NCBI RefSeq assembly: GCF_040436345.1
Contig: NC_133236.1
Coordinates: 18,679,466-18,743,465, forward strand
DNA: 64,000 bases
Reading direction: 5' to 3'
From: Pagrus major
Taxonomy: Eukaryota > Chordata > Actinopteri > Spariformes > Sparidae
A program made the position numbers and the translations under genes. The notes below the pieces were generated by a model. That model ran no database searches. It worked only from the letters and a program-made list of their open reading frames with translations, and was not told the origin of the DNA. How positions within the stretch are numbered: the first letter of the stretch is position 1; every line of letters starts with the position of its first letter. This document shows positions 33,620-45,900 of the stretch, piece after piece.

Positions 33620-34040
33620 AGCTTCACATCAAAACAGCGTTGCAACATTTTCATAAACAACTGAAGTAGATGGGGACTTGTTTTAAAGCATTAAAAAAAA
33701 CTTTAAAAATACATAAAATGGCTCCATACAGCTCGTGTGGCGTAATCCAAATATCTGGAAGCCCTGAGATTCCAAATTGATTTGAAAAGACGATATTTAC
33801 ACCCTTTTATAAGCCAAAATTACTGAAGCTGCTGAGCTAAAAGCGTTTGAAGTGGGTGCACTTGATTGACCGCGCATCAAGGGTGTAAATTGCGTCTTTT
33901 CAAATCAATTTGGGATCTCTGGGCTTCTGGAAACTGAGATTATGCCTGGTGAGCAGTATGGAGCCATTTTGTTTCCTTTCAGTTGTGTTTTTAAGTTTTA
34001 AAGGTCCCCATCTACGTCATTTGTTGAGGAGAATGTTCCT
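33620..34040. mobile_element. Fold-back element, copy B
   Basis: About 420 bases of inverted repeat. Left arm AACTGAAGTAGATGGGGACT, AAAATGGCTCCATACAGC, CCAAATTGATTTGAAAAGAC; right arm reverse complements AAGGTCCCCATCTACGTC, GTATGGAGCCATTTTG, GTCTTTTCAAATCAATTTGG. Centre near 33840 at AAAAGCGTTTGAAG. The longer arms and cleaner symmetry suggest it is less decayed than copy A. Confidence 0.75.
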
Positions 34041-34129
34041 TTAAATTTGGACATTTTCTGGGTTCTTTACTATGACTGTAGTCTAAATATCTTTGGGAAG
34101 TGACATTTGAGGAAGTCATCTTGGGCTTT

Positions 34130-34265
34130 GGGAAATACTTTGACACAAAAATTTACATTTTTCACTGTTTTCTGTCATTTTATAGACGAACCAACTAATT
34201 GATTAATGAACAAATAAATCAAGAAATTAATCGACAATGAAAACAATTGTCAGTTTCAGTCATAG
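34130..34265. repeat. Teleost 'AATTGATTAATGA...' repeat fragment
   Basis: GACGAACCAACTAATTGATT, AAGAAATTAATCGACAATGA and AAAACAATTGTCAGTTTCAG resemble the ATCGATTAATCGA-rich end of a common fish repeat, the family also seen at 28640-28715. Confidence 0.5.
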
Positions 34266-35604
34266 TTTATATCCCGTTTTTTCTCTCTCATTTTGATCAA
34301 TGTTGGTATTTAACTATCTAAAGCTTTCTTAATGCAACCACTGCCTTCAATTGTGCACTATGGCACTTAAGCTATTGTAGAAGTGATATATTGTTCAACC
34401 CTTGCCATTTTAACAAAGAACAACGACTAGAGTAGGGACAAGTAGGGACTGAAACATTTGTTTGATGAACTGGTTCAATAACTGTCTTTAATGCAAGACA
34501 TTTTAGAAGACACTGAGCTCTTTTCTGATGCAGGAGGCGCAAGCTTTTTTCCTAACCTGCTCGAAACAACCACATCTAAATTATAAGTGGGACAGATTGC
34601 TATCACTTCATACTTGAATTGTTTTTATGTTAACTTTATATTGTGTAAGGCACTGCCAATAAATCCATAGAGGTATAAATAATTTATAGCATGAAAAGTT
34701 ATCAATTGACTGTACACCATTGGTGTATACCATAACTCCCTAGTTATTGTATTCTTTATCCCTCACATCCATTTTTAGTTTTTGTTTTTCTCTTTTACTA
34801 TTTGATTTTACCTGAAACCTTCTTTTTTTTGTTTGTTGTTTATATGATTCAGAACACACACATACACACTGTACCACTACTGCCAATAAGCTGCTGTAAC
34901 TCACTAAGCTCTTTCCTGCCTTACTTTCCCATTTCCAATCCTCTCCCGACTCTTCCCTGCTGCAGACCTGCAAGACTGCTTGATAAATATGATCATGAAC
35001 TTAGCCCAGTTTAGATGAGTTAATCAGTGTCACTAAAACCTTGATTCACACAAACTTTGCACTATCCGGTACTTATTAAATATATAATTCACTTAAAGCA
35101 GCTGAAAAAAAAATAACATGAGCTCTTTGAGGCTTTGTAATTGAATATAACAAATGTGCAGTCCGACATGGTTTCTTGACTCCACACTGAGCCCGTGATA
35201 GAAGAAAAACAGGAGGAGGGAGAGGAGGAATCATAATCAGTCTTTCAGCACAAGTTCATCTGCCCCTCACACACCGCTTCCCTTTAAGACCCCGGCCTAC
35301 AAAGAAGGGGTCAATGGCGGCATTCCTGCTTTGATATCAAAGGTCCCCTGGTTACTCATAGCCCGAACAAAAGCTTTTTCATCTGGCCTGTGGGCAAATC
35401 CCCTCCCCTACTCCCTAATAAAAGTAGGGCCCATTGATGTTTCAAAAAAGCCACCATGAGAAGATTGTTTGATAGGCCAACATAGGAATTTTGAAAATTA
35501 CTACCTTTTTTCATTCTTAACTGTTCCATCACTAATTTTATGATACTGAAATGCTAAAAATCATATTTAACTATAGTTTTTTATGAAAAAGTTGCCAAGA
35601 TCAG
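34266..35604. other. akap12 downstream region, includes possible regulatory element
   Basis: Mostly unremarkable, but 35160-35460 is less AT-rich and contains a perfect TCF/LEF-type palindrome (see separate entry). It may be intronic if akap12 has a 3' UTR intron. Confidence 0.3.
35329..35342. promoter_or_regulatory. Palindromic TCF/LEF-type site
   Basis: CTTTGATATCAAAG is a perfect 14-base palindrome made of two CTTTGA TCF/LEF cores in opposite orientation. It lies about 270 bases beyond the akap12 stop codon. Confidence 0.3.
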
Positions 35605-35610
35605 TCTCAC
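35605..35610 (-). other. akap12: Splice donor four bases after the akap12 stop
   Basis: TGA-GCAG/GTGAGA on the minus strand is a consensus 5' splice site at 35610. It implies a 3' UTR intron. Because it is well under 55 bases from the stop it should not trigger nonsense-mediated decay. Confidence 0.5.
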
Positions 35611-35614
35611 CTGC

Positions 35615-38600
35615 TCATGACGCTGCTGTGATCTCTGTGGACACAGGCTCGATCTCCTTCACGGCCTCCTCGATCACCTCGATCACCTGTGCCATCACCT
35701 CTGCACACTTCACCGACGACGTTTTCTCTGTCTCTGGTTCGCTGGCTGCTGCGTCTGTGGCTTGGCTGGGAGCGGAAACCTCCACCGAAGCTGTCGCTTG
35801 AGGTTCTTCTGACACCGTTGAGAGTTTATTTTCACTTGCAGGGCTCTTTGCTTTAACGCTGGAGTCTTCCGCCACAGGACTGTTGCCGTCAAACTCTTCC
35901 ACAGCCTCTTCTTCCACCGACGGTTCCTCGAGTACCTGCGCTGTCTGCAGGACCACTTGGACTGGCATGTGAATCTCAAGCACTTTCTCTTTGTCCCCCA
36001 CTGAAGGTGCCTCTGGCTTTGCTTCTTCTGGTTGTGGTTTCACTTCCTCAGTTGCTTCTTTTACTTCTGGTTCCTGAACCTCTGTGTCTTCTTCCTTGAC
36101 TTCTTCAGGCTCTTCACCTGTCTGACTCTCTGCCTTTATCTCCACCACTTCTTCCACTACAACAGTTTCTTCACTTACATTTACCTCCACAGCTTTCTTC
36201 AAACCATCTTCTGGTTTCTTCTCCTCCTCTTCAGGCACATCAAGGCTCTCTGCAGTTTCTACTTGGACTGCTTCGATGAGCTCCATGGCGACACACAATG
36301 GCTTTGGTGCAGTTTTTTCGCAGGTGACAGCAACAGGGGTATCAGTGATAATGGGTGTCTCTGTTGCGAGCTCAATCTCCTTCTCTGTTGTTGCCACAGC
36401 CTGGACTGGTGCTGGCATGTGGGCTGTTGGGGTTGTTGGCTTTTTGGGTTCTTCTGAAACTTTATCCATGGCATCTTGAATGACAGCCTGGGCAATGACC
36501 ATGCTCTGAGCCTCAATTTCACTGGCCTGCTGAACGTCCTCCTTGACTTCCTCCATCTTCTCATTTTCCTGGTCTGTTTGGACGGCAGTGGCCTCCACAG
36601 CCTCTGCAACTGTACCCTCCTCCTTGGTTTCCTCCACCTCAGCTGGCTCTGAAACATCTGCCACTTGGTCAGACTGCACAATGACTGGGGCCACAAGGAC
36701 CACTGTGTTGGTGATAATAGCAGACCCCTCACTTGGTTCAACAACTGCGATGGCTGGCTCGGTCTCCTTTGTGATGGCAGCCTTTGTGGTTTCGCATATG
36801 GCCTGATCCACCTCTTTTGCAGGGCTGTGCTCTGCAGCAGCAGCAACCTGCTCCATGGCCATGATCACCTCCTTGGTTTGTATAGTTGGCTCGGTGACTT
36901 CTATGCTTGGGGTGCAAACAGCTGCTTCAGATGTCGGCCTGATGGGATCAATTAGACTAACTTTAGGAGAGTTCTCGCTCATGGTGGCAGGCTGAACGAC
37001 TTCGGACTCCTCTGCAAGAGTGCTAACAATTCCAACTTTCTCAACATCAGGTTCAAAGCTCTCACTGGCTGACTGAATGACGACCGCGCCAACTAGTGAA
37101 TTTTCAACAATAGGCTCAAGCATGGTGGTTTCTACTTCGTGCACTTGGGCCATCAGCACTTCATCTTCAGTAGCAGTGGCTTCCTCTGTCACTGCTGGCA
37201 TCTCTTCCCTTATCACCTCTGTGCTCAGAGCATCACGGATCACAGCCACGTGCTCTATGAGGGGCATTGCAGGTTTCTCCAGAGCTACTTTGGCAATCTC
37301 CTTGGTTCCAAGGCCAGTGCAGATAGCCATGGCCTCTTCACGAGTGTGTGGTTGCAAGATGGTATTTGTCTTGGACTCTGCCTTCTCAGTTGGTGGTTCA
37401 TACTCAGTCTTTTCTGAAGCTACCATTAGTTGTACCTCTTCAACAGTCACAGATGTCTGGGTTGGAATTTCACTGACACTGGCCTCTATGGCCGCAAGAA
37501 CCTGCTCTGCCCTCTCCGGCATGGGTCCCTGAGGAACAGGAGTAGTTTCAGCAGCTGGAGCCGGAGCGACAGGCTTCACCTCAGCTGTGGACAGTCTGCG
37601 TCCTGTGAGTCTTGGAGCTGCAAGGGGCTCAATAGCCTCATCCTCAGTTTCATCTTCTGCTATGTCAGTGTCAACAGACTTTGGCGTGGCAGCATTCTCA
37701 GCCTCCTCTGGAATGTCACTCAACTCATCATGTTTGTCATCAATGTCTTCCACAACAGCTGGGATCCATGAAGGTGATCTATCTTCAGCAGTAATTTTAA
37801 TCTGGATTGCAGCTGGTTCTGAAGCTGATTCTGCAGCTGGTTCTGCTGGTGCTTCCTCTTCAGCTTCAGCTGGCCCGTCATACTCTGAGAGAGGAACCAC
37901 AGCTGGGGTGTCAGAGTCCTCCTCACCTGAGACCAGTTCAGCAGACACTTGTTTTTCAGCTTTCTTCTTTCTGCGTCCAGGCAAGAACTTCTTCAAAGAG
38001 AAAGATGACTCCTCTTTTGGTGCTTCACTGTCTGACAGGACTTTTTCTGCAGACTCCTCTGGCTTTTCCTCAGCTTTGGCCCTGTTCTTGGACATAACAT
38101 AGCGTTTCAGTGTCTCCCAGGCAGACTCTCTGTCAGGGGGGCCGCTTACAGGTTCAGGAGCAGACACAATTTCTTTCTCACTCTCTTCGGTTTGAGAAAT
38201 GACAATGGGAGCCTCAGTTTTTTCCTCCTGCTCCCCTTCTGCCGGTGCTGCAGATGCTGCTGGCAATTCCTCTTCAATCTTGGTCTCATCATCGTCATCT
38301 GAATCAGAGGTCTTCCTTGTCCTCTTTTTGGGTCCACCCATACACATCAGAGCCTCCCAGGAGACAGAGGTGTCCATTTTCTTTCTGGGCTCCTCAGTGC
38401 TGCTGACCAGTTTTTCACCGTTGTCAGTCTTTGGCTCTTCCTCCGTTGGCTTATCCTCCTCAGCCTCCTCTTCAACACTCTTATCTGCTAATGCTGCGCT
38501 CTCAGAAGAGGAGAGGGTTGCTGACTTTGTCGGCTTCTCAGCCGTGGCTTCATCTTCGCTCTCAGATGACCTTTTCACACGCTTCTTGGGTGTTACTAGT

Positions 38601-39936
38601 TTCTTGAAGGAGGACCAGGCAATAATACCATCTTTTTTCTTTTCTCCATCAGAGCCAACTTCACCATCATTCTCTTGGCTGCACTCATTCTGGCTCACAT
38701 CCACAGCAATAACATGCTCTCCTGACTCCTCAGAAGATGTGGGCCCACTTTCAGCTTTTGGAGCCTCTGCCGACTCAGTGGAAGATTGAAGCTGCTCAGC
38801 CACCTGCTCTCCAGACTCAGTGAGCTTCGCCTCGGCATCTTTCTTGGTCTTCTGTTTCTTTGTTGAGAGCTTCTTCAAACCAGCACCAGTGAAAAGCTTC
38901 TTCAGGGGGCTTCCCTGGGGCTTTGCCTTCTCCTGTGAGGACAGCAGCTCAGCCTCAGTGGTCACCTCTGTTGGAGCCTTCTCCTCTTCTGCACTTGCTT
39001 CAGCCTTTTCCTCTTCTTGTTTGGTCTCTTCAATAGTATTTTCTGCAGGAGCAGGGGTTTCAACAATGACCTCAGGCTCTGATTTCACTTCCTCTGGAGT
39101 AGCTGTGGCCTCCTTCTTGGGCTCTGGTGTTTCTTCCTCAGGAGTTGCTGGTGCTTCCTCCTTGGTTTCTTGCTCCACCTCCTCCTTCTCCTCCTCCTCC
39201 TTCTCTTCCACAGCAGCAGCAGCAGCAGGAGCAGCAGCAGCAACAGCAGCAGTTTCTTCTGTGTTAGCTGGCTCCTCCTCAACAGCTGCCTCCTTGTCTT
39301 CCTCTTCTTTTGGCTTCTTGATGCTGGCCTTCTTTCTCAGGTTAGAGAAAATTCCTGCCATGAAGAGCTTTCTGAAGGGTGACACAGTGGTCTCCTGGGG
39401 TAGCGGAGGGGTCTCTTCTTCCTTCTCAGCTCCTTCCTCCTTGACTGCTTCATCAGTAGCTTCAGTGACGGTGCCTTCAGCTGGAACATCAGTGGGTTCA
39501 GCTTTGTCCCCATCTTGAATGACTTCGGCCTCGGCAGTAGATGCCTCTGTGTCAGCCTCCTTTTCTTCAGCTGTGCTCTTCTCCTCATCAGTGGCAGCCT
39601 CCACCTCCTTTGTAGGCTCATCAGTCTTACTAACCTCCTCTCCTTCTTTATCTTTGACTAAGACTAGCTTCACAGGCTCTTTCTCGTCACTTTTGTCCTT
39701 CTTCAGTGTGAACTTGAAGCCCACAAAGCGGAAGATTTTCTTGAAGCCCACTTCACTGGCATCACTAGGTTTCTCCTCTGCTGCTTTCTCCTCAACGGCA
39801 GAGATGTCATTGGCATCAGGAGACTCTTTCTCCACTTTCTCGCCGTTCACTTGAGGAGCCACTTCGTCCTGGATGGCATCCATAGTCTCAGGAGCCTCCT
39901 CCTTCTGAGCCACGGACACACCATCTGGCTGGCCAA
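35615..39936 (-). CDS. akap12: akap12 main exon
   Basis: Acceptor TCATTTCAG ending at 39937; first residues after the split Val are GQPDGVSVAQKEE. A GTG at 39917-39919 also lies in this frame, but no in-frame ATG start is near it, so translation must begin in an upstream exon. The stop TGA is at 35615-35617. Very acidic (Glu-rich) and low complexity, with a poly-Ala/Glu tract near 39180-39260. A C-terminal helix VIEVIEEAVKEI (residues 1412-1423) fits the RII-binding pattern exactly. Long antisense frames here reflect Glu/Ser codon composition. Confidence 0.96.
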
Positions 39937-42900
39937 CTGAAATGACAAGAAATAGATCAGATCAGATTTCTCATCTCTGTTTTCCCTCTGCACCTCAAGG
40001 ATCACTAACAATACTCACATGTTATTAAGAAAAAAATTACTTTATCAGTTATGATTTAACAGAAACAGGTGATGATATAAAATCAAATCATCCTCCCAGG
40101 CAGCACAAGTCACTCCTCACGTCTTCAATAAAAATGTCTTTGTCCATTACTCTAAGCATGAACTCCATTAAATATAAAAACACGTTTTATATTATCGATG
40201 AGAAAGCCATCTGCAGATAATCAGAGACGTTGCAAGGAAAGTATTCACTGAGATCCTGACCCCCAGAACAGATTTTATTAAGCGTGTGACTATCTAATTG
40301 GTATCAGGTTTCAATTTGGTAGAGCTAATCCTGTGCAAAGTAAGCACGCCAAAGAAATACAAGTTTAGGCATTGACACAAATAAAACAGTAATCCACAGA
40401 GAAAGCTCCATAGAAAATGTTGCACAATGAAAGTAATTCTAGTCAATACTTGTGGGTTGTTATTAACCTCACAAGGGAACATCATGTGCACAATTTCTAC
40501 TTTCTTTTGATGGTTAAAATGGATCACTAATTTCATTATTGTGATTCTTATACAAATGTAAGACAAATTACATATAAGCATCTGAGATAATACACACAAA
40601 CACATGATGTCTGCCTGCTTTCACTTTATGTGTTTAGACAGAGGAAGGCATAGGGGGATGACAACCTGCCAGCGTTTTTTTTCTCTCTGCCTTTCTCCTC
40701 AGGTCTCACTACAGTCTGCAAAACTTCACATGTGATACCTCTGGACTCTCAAAACAAATTCCCAAGACTTTTAATGCCTGGCTATCAGCTTACCTGATTA
40801 CACACACTGGGAAACACAAGACGTATACGCACTCCCTGAAACCATGCAAACTGTGGGAACTGCCTCCTTCTCTTTACTTGTCGGTCACTTTAAAAGCACA
40901 TGTCAAAAATAAAATGTGATGCTCTTAACTATGTATAACCCTTTTATTCAAAACTAGTACACCCAAATGTATATGGGAACATGTAAAACACAACATATTT
41001 GATCTCAGCTTTCATTTGTGTTATGCTGTCTGCTATGAAAATTGGATTCAGTTTCCAAATGAATCTGTGAAAGATGACTACGTTCTTGTCTCACACAAAA
41101 ATGTAAAACTATGCACCCACATCTGTCCACATCCTTTTGCTAAATTATAGACATGAACCTTCAGTCAGTAGCACTGCATTCCTAGAATATTATAGCTTTA
41201 AATATAAAAACCTAGGTTTAAGGAGAAAGCCTTTCATGTTAAATTTGTATGACGAAATAAAGAAGCGCTTTCATGTTGTTAGTGAGGGCACACCCATATC
41301 TTATGTATAGATTTGACTCGAGAGGAATGTGAGCTATGCCTTTCACGCAAATTATTTTAGGATGCTCTAAACATAATCTGAATTTAAATGCTAGGGGACT
41401 TCAAGAATGTTTATTTGTTTTTTTCAGTTAAAGTGCGTCTCGACTGCACCCATGGAGGAGTCAAACCAAACAATAAAGGCCTCTACTACTACTTCTACTA
41501 CAACTACTACCCCTCCTTAAAATAAGTCCCAATCCCCTTGACCCAAATTCCACCACAGCAGGATGGATGGGGACCCACCCCCCTTCACAAGGCACACACA
41601 CATGTGAACACAATAGCCTTCTAACCCTCTCTGGCCTCCGAAAATAAAGGAAGAGGGGGTGGTCCACTTTTCTACCATCAAGACACACTGCAGCTTGGAG
41701 GAGGTTTGCTGACTTTACCAAACTGATGTTAACACGAATAAAGAAAGCCCTGAGTGACTTATAAAATAATCATGTTGCACATTTCTCCGAACAAGAACCA
41801 CAAACCTCTTACAAAAACTCAATAACTCAACTAAATCTAAAAACCAAATCCTTGTTAGTGTACGTAATTTAACCAGTTCCTCTTAGCTGTTTTCATTGAA
41901 CTTCCGGTGCAGTGCCTTGAATGAAGATGTCTATGTGAGTGTGTGTAGGCCAGGCCTGACTGTTCGCAAGCCAGATGAGGCCATGTGTGTCTACATGTAT
42001 AATAAAACAGGAGTCATGTTGATTTAACAGACTGCTGGCATCTCTCCCGTCTTTTTGATCTCTGTTTTCCTGCTTTTTTTTTTTTTTACCAACACACAAC
42101 TGTTAACATCTCCAGATTGATTTGGTTTTAGAGGTGGGAGGTCGGGGGTGGGGGGTTAATGTGTGACGGAGGGAGGAGGATGGGTGTTTTGAATAACGAC
42201 TGTACCAGAAAGAATGCGAGTGTGAGGGGTGAGGCTACAGGGGGTGAGGCGGGGACAGTTAAGAGATGAAGGGATGGTGTTGAGGGGGGGGTCTTGCCCT
42301 GGGGCCGAAACCCTTAGAGGGTGTTACATATCTCAGACTCACACATTCATAGTTGAGATGCTTCTCTCCACTGCAGACAGGCTTTGTTTATGTGTGAGGG
42401 CATGTTGTAAGACGATGCTCTCATATTAAATATCATCGCCGCAGCCAAAAAACAATTGCTGCAAATCAACACCAGTCTCCAGTGAGATCAGATAATGTTT
42501 CTGTTGTGGCTTTTTCAGCTCTATTATGAGTCTGTGTGCTGTTGAAGCGGATAAAAACTTAGCCAAATATATGCAAATCCTTGTTGTTATTAATTGTCTG
42601 GAGCACAAGCCCTTTAAACAAAAGAAGTCAGTTAAAAACAGGGCATGGAGACGCCCCACGCCCTCCCCCAACAGACCCTGTCTGGCACCCCCTCTCTATA
42701 TCAAAGATGTGGTCAAAGTGGCTTCGGGGGATCGTGCTCATCAACAGCTTAAACTTAAACAACAACCACTGTCTATTATGTCCTTTATCTTATTAACAAC
42801 AACAAAAGATGTAACTGTATGTTAAATTAGATCAAAAATATCAAAAACACAAATATTTATCTGTCAACATCAGTGTTTTGATATTTCATCTATGTGCAGA

Positions 42901-45900
42901 GATCACCGTAAAACAAAACATTTCAGACCTGCCCCATCTGAACCATCACTCCCAGTTATAAGACCTGAAGGAGAAATTGGTCTTGGCATGTAATTAATTC
43001 CATACGCCCCTTTCTCCTCCCTCCCTATCCTCCGAGGCTAAACTGAATAAGCCCACTGGGAATTAGGATCCCTACTCTAATCTAATGAAACACTTCACAT
43101 GACGGGATACAGGGAGCTGGCTCGGGCAGTGACATGAGATAAAAGCAGGCTTTGAGAATATTTCTGTGGATGCATCTTCATTTATTTTTTCTATCTGGCA
43201 GCTGTCACTGTGAAACTACTTTCCAACACTGAAGTTTGGCAGGAGTGTACAACCGAGTTCAGGGCACTCATCAGTGGGTGGTTAAAGCACTGTGAGTGAC
43301 ACTTGTACAGTAGATAAACAGGTTTTTATAGTGTAACTGCAAAAAGGGATGGAAAAAGAAGGATGTTTGGTTTTCTTACACATTTTCTGTAAAGCTACTA
43401 GTGATACTCAAGAATGATGAATAAACACTTGATGATACACAAACTAAATGATTATATAAAAGTGAATAAAATGATAAAATTACAGCATTAAAACGTTATT
43501 TTACTTTCTATACAATAAGGCTCTGCAGTGGCCAAAGCAAAGTCACCTCCAAGTAAAATCACTCAACCGTGCCGGGACGTCTACTATCCACAATGCTGAC
43601 TAACCACACCCTCAGGACAACAATGCCTTCAGCGATACTCATTCATGAAACAAGAAACCACTGCTTTAGTTTTAGACATACTTCATTGGAATAAATGATT
43701 TAAAGCCAGCAAATATTGTCAAAAAAGTTTCCTTTACTTTGAATAAATGCAACCACTTTTTTTTTTTAGCAAAGTCGAATACAACTTTAAATTGATAAAA
43801 GAAAAAGAACATAACCTCATTGAATCATTCTTACCTGTTAGAGTTATTGTCCCAAGCATTGGTATAAAAGTCCCAAAATCCTTTCTCCAAAAAAATCACC
43901 AAAACAAAAACAGATACCAAAAAGTTTCAGATGATTAAAAAAATAAGTCTACACTTGTATTTCTGTTGTTTTCCTTTGCTTTTCTGCCCACTCAATAAAA
44001 TCTATTTACTTGTATTTATTCTTCTGTGAGTCTTCTCCGTCTTGACGAGCAAACTGTGTGAAGCTGTCCCTCTTTCTCTCTCTTCCAGCACCTCTCAGCC
44101 AGTATGAACAGAAAAGAGGGCTCCACACACATTTCAACAGACTGACACACATGTCATGTTAGGACCACCCCTGCCTCCCTCTTCCTCCCACCTCTCTCTC
44201 CTCTCTTCAGCTGTTCTGAATGAGCCCCCCCCTCCTCCACCTCCTCCACCTCCTCCTTATCCACTCACCCTCCCTCAGACTTCACCGTCCACCGGGGATG
44301 ACTGGAGCTCAACATGTGACCTTTCAGGGAGGAATTTGTTGCCAAAAAAAACTGCAACTATTGTAAATGTTCAAACTCCATATTACACCCCCTCCTCCTT
44401 GCCCTGTTTCATACACACATTGTTTCTCTGGAGAAAGGGGGGACTCTACGGGCTCTTTATCTGGCCTTAATACCCATATGTGCCCTCAAAAGGCAGACTG
44501 TTTTTCTCAAACACCCACCCCACCTCCTCTCCCCTTTACTCCCCTTTCTCAGGAGGCAACCAAGCTCTACTCCGTATCTCATGCCACTAGTTATGTCGTA
44601 GAAATGTTGATGGGGGAAAATCAACACTCTCACATAACTTTTTATTAATTCCTACTTTAAAATGATGATCTTTTCAGCATTTAGGGGCTCCCAATCCCAA
44701 ATCTTTAAAGCACAATTGATAAAATAGCAAAACTTAGTTCACTAAAACTCCCCAGTTTGAAGCAAAGTTCATACCAAAGGCTGAAAAAACCCAAACCATG
44801 AACGGGGGTGCCATCGGGTTGCCGCCTGCCCCCTGTGAATGTTAATAGGCCCCTCTCAATTACACCAATACAGACACATTTAATTCAGCTTTTGTCTGAG
44901 AGGGGGGAGAGTGAGACTGGAAGGAATGCAGATAAATCCTCAGGTAAATACCAGCATAATCAGATCTGTCACACTTCGGCATTGTCCCACAGGAATGTGT
45001 GAATTCCATCTAGAAGGCTCCCAAATGGGTGATAACAGCACTAATCAAGTACCGTCTGAAAGCGCTCCCCTAACTCAAAGATGTGCATGCTTTTAAATGT
45101 GGGCACCGTATGCACACTTGATGACAAGCCTAGCTGTAATCATCAAGATAAGTGTCAGCTGTAGGCGCAAAATTAAAGTGGCAGCAACAGGAAAAACATC
45201 TGTGTGAATTCTTACTCAGTGTTTCCAGAACTCCTAAATGTGACGTTTTGTCAATTTCTAAGATGCAAACAAACAAAGCTACTTAAAATCAAATCAGAAA
45301 AGCTCTCAGGCAAAATGTTGGCAAAGCAAATCATCTTCTCTTTAACGGACACCACTTCCTGTGAGTTTCTTCAGATCCATTGAATTGCAAGAGCCGTGAA
45401 TACGGAGATCTATGCTCATGAATGGAAAGCTTCATGGTTTGTATCAAGCAGGAGTGAGAAAGGAGGTGTTCATGTTAGGAAGACAGAAAACAGTCATAAA
45501 TCTAATAAGACATATTATTGTCAGGGAAAAGTTCCAGATGACAGAGGAGATTCAGCTCTTTCCTAACTCTTTGTAACTTCGTTATGTTTTAAGAGGTAGC
45601 AGCAAGTTTAAAGGGAAATCCTATGGTTATATCATAAAATAACTATTCATTTGATGACAGTAATTTACTAAGAATTTCATTCTGACACACCACTGAGGCT
45701 TTCTGTTATTGCAGTGAGTCATCTGGTTGGTATTTAACTATCTACAATACTACATAATGGCCACTATGACAGTACTGTGTATTATGCTGAGTGGACAGTG
45801 AGTCAGACTGAAGGGAATTTAGAGTTTGATGAGAGGCCCTCATCTTCCTTTTCCCTCCCTACTTCCGCCATATGACTCATTCACATCAGTCACATTCCTG

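Noticed and set aside
37587-39854. Several plus-strand frames of 110-230 codons antisense to akap12
   Set aside because: They mirror the Glu/Ser/Ala codon composition of the akap12 main exon and are Ser/Phe-rich low-complexity shadows without starts or splice context of their own.
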